Shown here: piece by piece, positions 32,698 through 41,111 of the stretch
Layout of the letters: each line of letters begins with the position of its first letter
Numbering within the stretch: the stretch's first letter is position 1
Origin: RGIG7213 sp045540335
GTDB lineage: Bacteria > Bacillota > Clostridia > Oscillospirales > CAG-272
Reading direction: 5' to 3'
Length of the DNA stretch: 45,129 bases
NCBI GenBank assembly: GCA_045540335.1
Contig: JAZQHC010000053.1
Coordinates: forward strand, 1 to 45,129
Position numbers and translations under genes: made by a program
Notes under the pieces: generated by a model
The model's input: only the letters and a program-made list of their open reading frames with translations
Told to the model about the DNA's origin: nothing
Database searches by the model: none

Positions 32698-33140
32698 AAA
32701 AATTTGTTTTGGAATTTTTACGCCGTGGCTTGATTGCTTCCGGTATTGGTCCGATTGTTTTGGCTTTCGTATATCTGATATTGCAACAGGCTTCCGCTAT
32801 TGAAACGCTGTCTGTAAATCAGGTCTGCATTGGCATCTTTTCAATCACTGCGCTTGCCTTTATTGCGGGCGGTATGAATGCTATTTATCAAATCGAACGG
32901 TTGCCATTGATGGTGGCAATTCTGATTCACGGCGGCGTTTTGTATATCGGCTATCTTGGCACGTATCTACTCAACGATTGGCTTGACTTTGGTATACTGC
33001 CGATTATAGTATTCACGGCAATTTTTGTTGTGGGCTATATCGTTATTTGGGCAATCATTTATTCCGTTATCAAAAGTAATGCTGCAAAGCTCAATAAAAT
33101 GCTGAAGCAAAAGCAACAAAGCGCAAAAGACATTTTTTGA
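32694..33140 (+). CDS. DUF3021 membrane protein, partner of LytTR
   Basis: 148 residues from the ATG at 32694 (AAGGAGGT about 10 and GAAGGAG 3 bases ahead). Four membrane segments: about 12-32, 45-65, 75-95 and 100-125, then a Lys/Gln-rich cytoplasmic tail. DUF3021 proteins inhibit their partner LytTR regulator in characterised systems. Coupled translation and context support the same here. It ends the cassette; the next 400 bases hold no gene, only repeats, the guaA-end copy and a possible structured element. Confidence 0.9.
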   Translation: MKKFVLEFLRRGLIASGIGPIVLAFVYLILQQASAIETLSVNQVCIGIFSITALAFIAGGMNAIYQIERLPLMVAILIHGGVLYIGYLGTYLLNDWLDFGILPIIVFTAIFVVGYIVIWAIIYSVIKSNAAKLNKMLKQKQQSAKDIF

Positions 33141-33215
33141 AACAGGTAATGCGGTATATAAACCTGTAGCTCTTTATAACAGCATCTTAGCCACCCGGCA
33201 CTATTCCTCAGACAA

Positions 33216-33237
33216 TTTTGCAACTTTTTCTGCAACA
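33216..33237 (+). repeat. Right pair of TTYTGCAAC repeats
   Basis: TTTTGCAAC at 33216-33224 and TTCTGCAACA at 33228-33237, same orientation and nearly the same spacing as the left pair at 30634-30654, about 100 bases inside the right copy of the guaA end. Confidence 0.5.
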
Positions 33238-33346
33238 GAAATTTTGATAAATGAAATAATGGGGTAGAATAACAGGTTCAAAATTACTGTTTGGGATATT
33301 ATTTAGGGCATAAATAAGCCAAAGAATAATCCCGGAAAAGAGTGGG

Positions 33347-33470
33347 AATAAACACCGAGCGCCGTCAGTGGCGGATGCAGAGAGGTGTTTATTGCGCAGC
33401 GGTCGAAAAAATTGAGGAGAAGTGTGAGCCCGAATATTTTTTCGGGCACCGCAAGCAGGCTTGTTCCTTA
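33347..33470 (+). other. Possible structured RNA or repeat element beside the att-like site
   Basis: Arms AATAAACACC (33347-33356) and GGTGTTTATT (33384-33393) enclose an inner CGCC/GGCG stem; a second hairpin GCCCGAA-TATTTT-TTCGGGC follows near 33426-33448. No acceptable reading frame. The first arm begins inside the 13-bp guaA-end copy. It could be a small RNA, an attachment-site structure or a dispersed repeat; the sequence alone does not decide. Confidence 0.35.
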
Positions 33471-33509
33471 ACATAAAGTGTCCAAAATCCTTCAAAAATG
33501 CTATATTTT

Positions 33510-33540
33510 ACCCCCTCCGGTATTGTTTCCGGAGGGGGTT
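33510..33540 (-). terminator. Terminator of the BspA-type giant gene
   Basis: ACCCCCTCCGG / CCGGAGGGGGT stem with a 9-base loop, 7 bases after the stop codon; on the minus strand it is followed by a weak AT-rich tail. Confidence 0.8.
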
Positions 33541-33546
33541 GCATTA

Positions 33547-36500
33547 TTAGCTGGGAGTCACGGCGCTTTTGCCGAGAATATGCGCCTTGATCTGAATGAA
33601 ATCCGTGATGGATATCTTTTTGTCGCTGCTGGTATCCGCAGCCTTTTCAGAAGCGCCCGTAAGCTTGCTCTTGCCCAGAAGATGGGACTTGACCGCGATC
33701 ATATCGGTGACAGAAACCGATCCGTCGCCATTGACATCGCCGGTGACGATGACGGTCTTTTCGTCCGCCAGCTTTCCGTTTACCAGAAGCTGGACCACCA
33801 TTCCGGTGCCGACCTTGGTATTGCCGGAAATCACCTTTCCGTTCTTTACGATCCGGACACCGGAGCCGCTGATTCCCTTCAGAAGGTCCGCAGCCGTTGT
33901 GCCGGCGGCAATTTTACGGATCCAGCCATCGGATACCGTATACTTACCCGATGTAATCACGGCAGGCGGAAGCTTGCTGCCGGCATCGGTCACAGTATTC
34001 TTCGCGCCGCAGCCACGGTCACAAAGAGCGGTCTTGGTGCCATCTTTTTCCGTTGTGGCATTTGCGTCGCTCTTGTAATTGGTAAAAGCGTGTCCCAATG
34101 CATTGACATAGCTATCCACATAGGCATCCCCGCAGGCGCAGGTATGGGTAGTGTAGCCCTTGGCGGTGCATGTAGGCTTTGTGACCGTCGCAGTGTAGCT
34201 GTGACCGGTTGCAGGGATCTGCGCATAAGTCGTGTGGTCGCAGCGTGAGCAGGTCTCGTAAGCCTTCCAGCCACCTTGCGTGCAGGTTGCGCTCTTGCCG
34301 GCATGCTGCGTCAAATCGTGCCCCAGCGCTGCAATCGCCTCATAGGTCGAATGGTCGCAGCGGGAGCAGGTCTCGTAAGCCTCCCAGCCGCCTTGTGTGC
34401 AGGTGGCACTCTTACCGGCATGCTGTGTCAGATCGTGACCCAGAGGATCAACATAGCTATCCGTATATTCCTCGCCGCAGGCACAGGTATGGGTGGTATA
34501 GCCCTGCTGGGTGCAGGTGTGCTCTGTGACCGAATCCGTGTAGCTATGAACATGCCCCACAGGTGTCCAGGTAAGCTCCAAAGCGCCGTACTGCTGCAAA
34601 GTATTCGCATTCCAGCTGGCATCCGAGGCGGGATAATACGCCGTTGTGAATATGCCATAAAAGGCATTTTCTTTCATCACAGGCGCGTTGCCCTCAAATG
34701 TCAGCGACCTTATGTAATTACACCAGGCAAAGGCATAATCGCCGATCTCCGTAACGCCGGCAGGGATCGTAAGCTCCGTCAGACCGTTGCAGGCGGAAAA
34801 TGCGTTATCACTGATGGTTACAAGGCTCTGAGGCAGCTGGATCTGCTGCAGCGCCTCGCAGAAGAAGAAAGCACTGTTTCCAATTGCGGTCACATCACCG
34901 CAGATGGTGATCTCCTCCAGCGCGCTGCACATATAGAATGTCCAGCCCTTGATCTCGGTCACATTTTCCGGCAGCGTGATCTTCGTCAGGCTGCTGCAGC
35001 CGTAAAACGCAATCTCACCAATGCCGCAAACCGTGTCTGCAAGGGACACATCGCTTAAATTCGCGCAATTGTACAGAGCATAGCTGCCAAGGGTCGTGAC
35101 ACCGTCTTCGACACACAGGGATGTGATGTTTTCGGCATATTGTTGCCAGGGAATATTGTACTCTTCAAAATCCGTCATAGCGCCAGTGCCGTAGATCCGA
35201 AGCGCTCCGTTTGTAGCCAGCTCCCAGTATACGGCTTCGCCGCACTGACCGCTTGCAAGAGGCTGACCCTTTCCGCAGTATACACAGCTGCCATCTTGAT
35301 ACCTGTGGGCAGCCTCCACCGCTTCTGTCCAGCTTTCTCCGCAAGCGCCGCAGGTATGGCGCAGCAAGCCATCCTGGGTGCAGGAAGCTTCCACTTCCGT
35401 TTCCGTGCTGATCTCGCCATGCTCCTGCCGGACAGTGACACGATAAGCGCCCATGAAGGCTTCATTGATAAGCCGCACCTTCAGCTGATAGGTCTGTCCT
35501 GCCTGCAGGCGGCAGAAAACATCAAAGTTGTTGCCGTCCGGGAAGGTGGGCGTTGCCAGAAGAACACCGTCTATATCGTAAAGCTCCGCATAGGAGAATT
35601 CATCACCTATGGAAACAAAATGGAAGAAGCAGGAAGCTACCGGGGTGAACAGAAGGGTCTCCACCTCGCCATAGGAGATCTCAACCGCCAGTTCTTCATC
35701 CGGCTGCAGACGGCTGAGCATGGTGACGGTTGCGGTGTTGGTGGACACCTTGTTGCCCTCGGTATCAGAAACGATGCAGTAAACCTCCGCCCCGTTCATG
35801 CCGTTTTCCAGCTTAAGCGACAGGGTTGTGCCAGTTTCCTCGAGAAGCACAAAGGAAGCATCCCCCGGCATACGCAAATACCACGCATAAGAAAGGCTCT
35901 CCCCTTCCGCCCGTACAGTGACGGCGATCTCATCGCCTGTAGCGCCGCTGATATCCGGGATCTCAGAAACCACGATGGTATCGTAACCGATCCAGTTGAT
36001 ATATCCATAGTAACCTTCGCGCTTATCTTCCGTCCATGTGGGGTTTCCTTTGGGATAATAGGCATCGGTGGTAACAAACCAGAACGCATCAAAGCAGATC
36101 TCGGGCGCATCGCCGCGGAATGTGATCTTTTCCAGACTCTCACAGCTGTAGAACGCACCTTCTCCGATGCTCGTAACGCCAGCGGGAACGGTAACGGATG
36201 TCAGACCTGTGCAATTCATAAATGCGTAGTCATCGATCTTTGTTACTGTATCGGGAATGGAAACACTGACCAGATTGCTGCAATTTTCGAATGCAGCTTC
36301 GCCGATGCTGGTAATACCCTCCCCGATGATCACATTTTTGATCTTACCGGCATAGTCAAAGAACCAGGGGAAATAGCCCACATTGGTGGTCATATCTCCT
36401 TGACCGGAAAGGTAGAAGGTGCCATCCTCCAGCAGCATCCAGCGGATATCCTCCTTGCAGGTTCCTGCTGCGGTGTAGGGCTTCCATGTGATAACCCCAA

Positions 36501-39500
36501 GCTCGTCATCCAACTCCCTGCTTTCCCAAGTTGCGTTGCCGGCAGGGTAATATACTTGAACGCTGTCAAGGAACCATGCGCCAAGGTTATCAAATTCCGG
36601 CGCATCCCCTTCAAAGAAAACACTCTCAAGATAATCCAAATGCTGCAGCACTGCCCGCGGCAGCGAAGTAATGCCGTCGGTAACAATGATGTTACGGATC
36701 TGTGCACGATATCGTGTCCAGTCATAGCCGTACCAGTTCGACTCATAGTTCACCGCACCGGAACCAAAGAAAACCAATGTACCGTCATGCTTCAGCACCC
36801 AATAGCTATCCTCGCCGCAATTTCCGATGTCAACGACAAGATCCGTCTGTGCCATGGGGTATTTCTCACGGAACTCCTCTGTATCATATTCGCTCCAGCG
36901 GTTATGGTCGTCAAAGTTTTCCTCGCACTTGAGAAACCATTTATAGTCCACCCAGTCCTTCATTCTCGAATCCATCCATGTGGTATCGAGGTTGTAGTAA
37001 AGATCACCGATCTTCACAATATTCCACGCGTGCAAGCCCTGAGAGGTACCACCGACAACATATCTGCAGTCGATCCCCGCCTCCAAAAGCAGGCGGTAAG
37101 CCATCAGCGCATAGCCCTGACATACGGAATAGCCATAAAGGATCGGGCAGAAAGCCTTATGACTGTTGCCGGTCCCGTCAGCATAGTACACCACATTATC
37201 GACAATATAGTTGCAGATCCGCAGGACCTTCTCATAGTCAGAAAGTCCATCCAGATCCAGCTCCTCCATGATGGCTGCCACTTTGGAAAATACCTTCTGC
37301 TCTGTTTCAAAGCTGGTGCAGTAGGAAAAACCAATCTCTATATAATTGCGGTACTGATCCCCCTCTGCAGAGGAAGCATAGTTGTAAATAAAGCCCGAAG
37401 GTACGGGGTGACCCGTGTGGTAGTCACCCAGATAAGACACTCCGCAGTGGTCAACGACATCCTCATAAAATGCATTGGCAGAGCTTTCTGTCAAAGGCTG
37501 TGAATCATAATAGCTTATGTCCACATTCATTCTTCTGTGGACGATGGCATCTCTGAGAAGCAGGATCGCATCACTTCTTGTCAGAGAATTCGGAGCCAGG
37601 AACTCATAATACCCATAGTGGCAGTTGGCACATTCATAGAAATTGTAGCCGCTGGTGGTTTCCGATGCCTGTACCATCGTAAGCATGTAGAAATGATTGG
37701 TCTGCGGCACCGTACGGCAGGTAAATGCGTCGCAGTTTTCACAGTCGCTGCGCTCCGCGCCCTCCAGAACACATCTGGGCTTTTCTGTCGTGTACCAGTT
37801 CACATACGCATGGTCATCCGTACAAATATTTTCAACATCGCAGCCAGCCCAGGTGATGGTGCCGCCATGCTGGAGCAGTACGCTATCATTCCATGTGGCA
37901 TTTTGAGAATCATAGTAAGCATTGGCAGTCACGCCGAAGAAAACATTGTCCCCAAACGCCGGCGCATCGCCTAAAAATACGATCTCTTCCAACGCTCCGC
38001 AGTCGGAGAATGTAGTTTCTTCAAGACTTGTCACACCTGCGGGGATCCGGATCCGGGTCAAGCCGGAGCAGCCGTAAAACGCGTCATGCCCAATGGTCAC
38101 AACACGCTCCGGCAAGGTAACCTCTGTCAATGCGCTGCAGCCATTGAACGCAGAATAGCCGATCTCCTTCAAATTTTGCGGCAGCTCAACGCTTTGCAGA
38201 TTCCGGCAGCCCATGAAGGCAGCACCGCCGATGCGGGTAACACCGGAGGGGATCTTAATCTGCGTAAGACCGGAGCAGCCGTTAAACGCGCCGTCTTCAA
38301 TGGTTGTGAGTCCGGCAGGAAGCTCCATCTTCGTCAGTCCGCTGCAGCCGCTGAAGGCATAGAAGCCAATGGACTTCACACTTTCGGGAATGGATACTTC
38401 CGTCAGATTCCAGCAATATGTAAAGGCGCTTTGACCGATGGAGGTCACGCCTTCGGGGATCGTATACGAGCCGCTCAGCGTAGCCGGTGCGCTTACCAGC
38501 TGGGTCTTATCTTTACTGTAAAGGACATGCTTTTCATCGATGGAAAACCAGGGATTTTCCGGGTGCACCGTAATGCTGCTAAGGTTATCGCACCACAAAA
38601 ACACCGCGTTTCCAAAGCTGGACAAGCCCTTGGGGATGGTAAAGCTTCTCAGGCTACTGCAGCCGCCAAACGCGACATTGCCAATGCTCTGCAGGCTATC
38701 CGGCAATTGTATCGCCTGCAAATTTTCGCAGTCCATAAAAGCGCCGGTACCAATAGAAGTAACGCCTTCTTTAATAACCAGTGTCCGGATATCCGCGACG
38801 GCGGGATACCAGGGGGCATCCAGCTCCGTAAATTCCATCATTTCGCCGCTGCCGGAGATGGTAAGTACACCGCTTGTATCCAAAGCCCAGGTCACAGCAT
38901 CTCCGCAGCTTCCGCTAGCGTATACGCCGCCCGGAGTATCATAAGCTACCCAGGTCAGGGTTCCGCTGTAATCCATGCAGGCATAGTCCCAGGACGCGAC
39001 ACCGGCAGGATAATAACAGGTAGTTGCTGTGCCATAGAAGGTAGAGTCTTGCATTTGGGGAGCAGAGCCCTTAAAGACGACCTCCTCAAGGCTGGTGCAA
39101 TCTCTGAACGCGGTACTGCCGATCTCGGAAACGCTGAAGGGGATCGTAATACGCTTCAGCCCACGGCACCACATAAACGCGCCGTTGCCGATGGAAAGCA
39201 GCGTATCCGGCAGCACCACAGTCTCCAGAAAAGCGCAGCTGGTAAAAGCACCCTCCAGAGTGATCAGACCTTCGGGAAGGATCACGCTGGTAATGCTGCA
39301 GCCGTAGAATGCGTCATCGCCGATGCGCGTGAGGCTCTTGGGGAAATTAATGTCAGCAAGATCATAGCAGCCCCAGAACGCACTGTCATCAATTTCCGTC
39401 ACACCGTCGGGAAGCCGCACGGAGGTCAAGCCCTCGCAGCTATTAAACGCGCCATAGGAGATCTCTGTCACGCCGTCGGGGATCCAAAGGCTTCCCGTTA

Positions 39501-40779
39501 AGGCTTTGCAGCCGGCAAAAGCATAGGTATCAATGGCAGTCAAGCCCGCCGGAAGCTCCAATCCGGAAAGGGACGAGCAGAAGTTAAAGGCATATTCGCC
39601 GATCCGCTTCAAGCTTTGGGCAAGCCGCACTTCCTGCAGATTTCTGCAGTAAATAAAGGCATTATCACCGACTCCTGTGATTCCCTCCTCCACGATCACA
39701 GTGCGGATACTGTCCCGATAGTCAAACCAGGGTGTTTCGGAATAATCATAGTCATACATATCGCCGGTGCCGGACAGGATCATCGTGCCGTCGTAGCCCA
39801 GCATCCAGGTAATATTTTTACCGCAGCTGCCACTCTGCCACACGGCAGGAAGCGCATAATCCGCCACAGGCACAGGATAGGTCTCATGAAATTCCGGGCT
39901 GTCGTGTTCTTCATCCCGAACATGATCCGTAAATCCGGCGCTGCCCCGAAGGAAGTAAGCCAAGCCCGATCCGAACTGGAATTGGGAGGCATCCCATGTG
40001 GCATCCAGATTATAGTAATCGCCATTGAGCTTCACAATGTTCCACGCATGCGCCACCCCGTCGCCGGTGCCGGTCACGATGCGGTTGTCGATGCCGGCTT
40101 CCAGCAGCATCCGGTAAAGCAGCACCGCATAGCCCTGACAGACCGCTTTGAAGTTGATCACCGCGCCGTAAGCGCTGCGCATGGGGGCATAGGAATCGTC
40201 CTCCATGTGACCGTAATCATAGGAAACATTGGCACAGATCCATTCATAGATCGTCTTGATCGCGTCATAGCCGCTGCCCCGCAGGGAAACGCCAAGCTGC
40301 AAAAGGATATCTGCAATCGCCTGATCCACGATCTTCTCCTGCTCCGCAGTGGAAAAATAGGACACAGAATATGTAAGGGTCATATAACAGACGCCACCGG
40401 TGGTGTAATAGGATGTCGAGCAGCTATAGCCGCTGCATTGGTAGCGCAGATAGTCGCCCTCTGTGGGAACGCCGGTATGCTTCATTGCCTCCCAGAAGAT
40501 AGCACTTGACATACTGGTAAAATCACCCGGCATCTGATAATGAACCACAACAGTCTCCTGCCGCGCCTTCATCTGCTGACGGACGACCGCACCTGCCTCC
40601 TCCAGGGTCTGGCAGTATTGCGGCTCTTCCGGTTCGGCTAAGGTGGTATCAGATGTGTATTTCTGCTCTTCTATGGAAGGTGCGCTGCTCTGCTCGGCAG
40701 CAGAAATGACCTGCGTTGCCGGAAGCATCGTCAGGATCATACACAAGCACAAAAGAAGGCTGATCAGTTTTCTGAACAT
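33547..40779 (-). CDS. Secreted giant: transglutaminase-like domains, BspA leucine-rich repeats, dockerin
   Basis: 2410 residues from the ATG at 40779 (AAGGAG 8 bases ahead; the frame to 40839 is rejected because the promoter lies there). Signal peptide about 1-28. First transglutaminase-like domain with Cys in AVCQGYA (about 212), HAWN (about 245) and NLDATWD; BspA-type LRR block about 320-1000; second transglutaminase-like domain with SVCQGYA (about 1216) and HAWN (about 1248); LRR block about 1430-1575; Ig-like segment; LRR block about 1840-2060; CTQGGW/CSRCDH repeats about 2080-2300; type I dockerin at the end (DVNGDGSVSVTD and DTSSDKKISITD). Surface or complex-bound adhesion/processing role inferred. 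CTG-rich codon use differs from the genes left of 30 kb. Confidence 0.93.
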   Translation of the reverse strand: MFRKLISLLLCLCMILTMLPATQVISAAEQSSAPSIEEQKYTSDTTLAEPEEPQYCQTLEEAGAVVRQQMKARQETVVVHYQMPGDFTSMSSAIFWEAMKHTGVPTEGDYLRYQCSGYSCSTSYYTTGGVCYMTLTYSVSYFSTAEQEKIVDQAIADILLQLGVSLRGSGYDAIKTIYEWICANVSYDYGHMEDDSYAPMRSAYGAVINFKAVCQGYAVLLYRMLLEAGIDNRIVTGTGDGVAHAWNIVKLNGDYYNLDATWDASQFQFGSGLAYFLRGSAGFTDHVRDEEHDSPEFHETYPVPVADYALPAVWQSGSCGKNITWMLGYDGTMILSGTGDMYDYDYSETPWFDYRDSIRTVIVEEGITGVGDNAFIYCRNLQEVRLAQSLKRIGEYAFNFCSSLSGLELPAGLTAIDTYAFAGCKALTGSLWIPDGVTEISYGAFNSCEGLTSVRLPDGVTEIDDSAFWGCYDLADINFPKSLTRIGDDAFYGCSITSVILPEGLITLEGAFTSCAFLETVVLPDTLLSIGNGAFMWCRGLKRITIPFSVSEIGSTAFRDCTSLEEVVFKGSAPQMQDSTFYGTATTCYYPAGVASWDYACMDYSGTLTWVAYDTPGGVYASGSCGDAVTWALDTSGVLTISGSGEMMEFTELDAPWYPAVADIRTLVIKEGVTSIGTGAFMDCENLQAIQLPDSLQSIGNVAFGGCSSLRSFTIPKGLSSFGNAVFLWCDNLSSITVHPENPWFSIDEKHVLYSKDKTQLVSAPATLSGSYTIPEGVTSIGQSAFTYCWNLTEVSIPESVKSIGFYAFSGCSGLTKMELPAGLTTIEDGAFNGCSGLTQIKIPSGVTRIGGAAFMGCRNLQSVELPQNLKEIGYSAFNGCSALTEVTLPERVVTIGHDAFYGCSGLTRIRIPAGVTSLEETTFSDCGALEEIVFLGDAPAFGDNVFFGVTANAYYDSQNATWNDSVLLQHGGTITWAGCDVENICTDDHAYVNWYTTEKPRCVLEGAERSDCENCDAFTCRTVPQTNHFYMLTMVQASETTSGYNFYECANCHYGYYEFLAPNSLTRSDAILLLRDAIVHRRMNVDISYYDSQPLTESSANAFYEDVVDHCGVSYLGDYHTGHPVPSGFIYNYASSAEGDQYRNYIEIGFSYCTSFETEQKVFSKVAAIMEELDLDGLSDYEKVLRICNYIVDNVVYYADGTGNSHKAFCPILYGYSVCQGYALMAYRLLLEAGIDCRYVVGGTSQGLHAWNIVKIGDLYYNLDTTWMDSRMKDWVDYKWFLKCEENFDDHNRWSEYDTEEFREKYPMAQTDLVVDIGNCGEDSYWVLKHDGTLVFFGSGAVNYESNWYGYDWTRYRAQIRNIIVTDGITSLPRAVLQHLDYLESVFFEGDAPEFDNLGAWFLDSVQVYYPAGNATWESRELDDELGVITWKPYTAAGTCKEDIRWMLLEDGTFYLSGQGDMTTNVGYFPWFFDYAGKIKNVIIGEGITSIGEAAFENCSNLVSVSIPDTVTKIDDYAFMNCTGLTSVTVPAGVTSIGEGAFYSCESLEKITFRGDAPEICFDAFWFVTTDAYYPKGNPTWTEDKREGYYGYINWIGYDTIVVSEIPDISGATGDEIAVTVRAEGESLSYAWYLRMPGDASFVLLEETGTTLSLKLENGMNGAEVYCIVSDTEGNKVSTNTATVTMLSRLQPDEELAVEISYGEVETLLFTPVASCFFHFVSIGDEFSYAELYDIDGVLLATPTFPDGNNFDVFCRLQAGQTYQLKVRLINEAFMGAYRVTVRQEHGEISTETEVEASCTQDGLLRHTCGACGESWTEAVEAAHRYQDGSCVYCGKGQPLASGQCGEAVYWELATNGALRIYGTGAMTDFEEYNIPWQQYAENITSLCVEDGVTTLGSYALYNCANLSDVSLADTVCGIGEIAFYGCSSLTKITLPENVTEIKGWTFYMCSALEEITICGDVTAIGNSAFFFCEALQQIQLPQSLVTISDNAFSACNGLTELTIPAGVTEIGDYAFAWCNYIRSLTFEGNAPVMKENAFYGIFTTAYYPASDASWNANTLQQYGALELTWTPVGHVHSYTDSVTEHTCTQQGYTTHTCACGEEYTDSYVDPLGHDLTQHAGKSATCTQGGWEAYETCSRCDHSTYEAIAALGHDLTQHAGKSATCTQGGWKAYETCSRCDHTTYAQIPATGHSYTATVTKPTCTAKGYTTHTCACGDAYVDSYVNALGHAFTNYKSDANATTEKDGTKTALCDRGCGAKNTVTDAGSKLPPAVITSGKYTVSDGWIRKIAAGTTAADLLKGISGSGVRIVKNGKVISGNTKVGTGMVVQLLVNGKLADEKTVIVTGDVNGDGSVSVTDMIAVKSHLLGKSKLTGASEKAADTSSDKKISITDFIQIKAHILGKSAVTPS

Positions 40780-40811
40780 TCCCATCTCTCCTTTTACATT
40801 CATCTGCTTAT

Positions 40812-40839
40812 ATTTTACAACAAGTAAAATATTTGTCAA
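40812..40839 (-). promoter_or_regulatory. Promoter of the BspA-type giant gene
   Basis: Minus strand TTGACA at 40839-40834, 16-base spacer, TAAAAT at 40817-40812, about 33 bases ahead of the chosen start codon. Confidence 0.65.
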
Positions 40840-41111
40840 TTACCGTAAATGCCGTCCCCCACGCAGGATGAAAAAGTCGCAGGAATAATACAGAACATGC
40901 GTCTCTGGACCTCCCATAAATAATAGTTGTGTCTAAGAGAATATAAGGGAGAATGAACGCCGTTAAAATGTTAACCGCAGTCATAAATTTATCTAAACAC
41001 GCATGACATTTTTTGATGCAAGAAAGCTACAAAATTGATGTTGAATATTGGATAGAATTCCCTTACAATGTAACCACACACCATTTCGACATTCGAAAGG
41101 AAGCGGATGAT

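Larger units (their letters stand above)
30544..33351 (+). mobile_element. Putative small genomic island at the guaA 3' end
   Basis: The last 13 bases of guaA, AGAGTGGGAATAA, are repeated exactly at 33339-33351, giving attL/attR-like ends. Inside are one four-gene cassette (ABC ATPase, permease, LytTR, DUF3021) and, near both ends, pairs of TTYTGCAAC repeats. The guaA 3' end is an established integration hotspot for integrative elements in Firmicutes. No integrase or transfer gene is seen, so it would be a cis-mobilisable or decayed element. Extent and mobility are inference. Confidence 0.55.

Noticed and set aside
33208..33495. 95-codon minus-strand frame between the DUF3021 gene and the giant gene
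   Set aside because: It overlaps the structured element and the guaA-end copy, has no ribosome binding site and no recognisable domain.
35140..37503. 787-codon open frame on the plus strand inside the giant gene
   Set aside because: It is the complement of the leucine-rich repeat coding strand, has repetitive His/Arg/Cys-rich composition, no ribosome binding site and no recognisable domain. The minus-strand protein has clear domains throughout.
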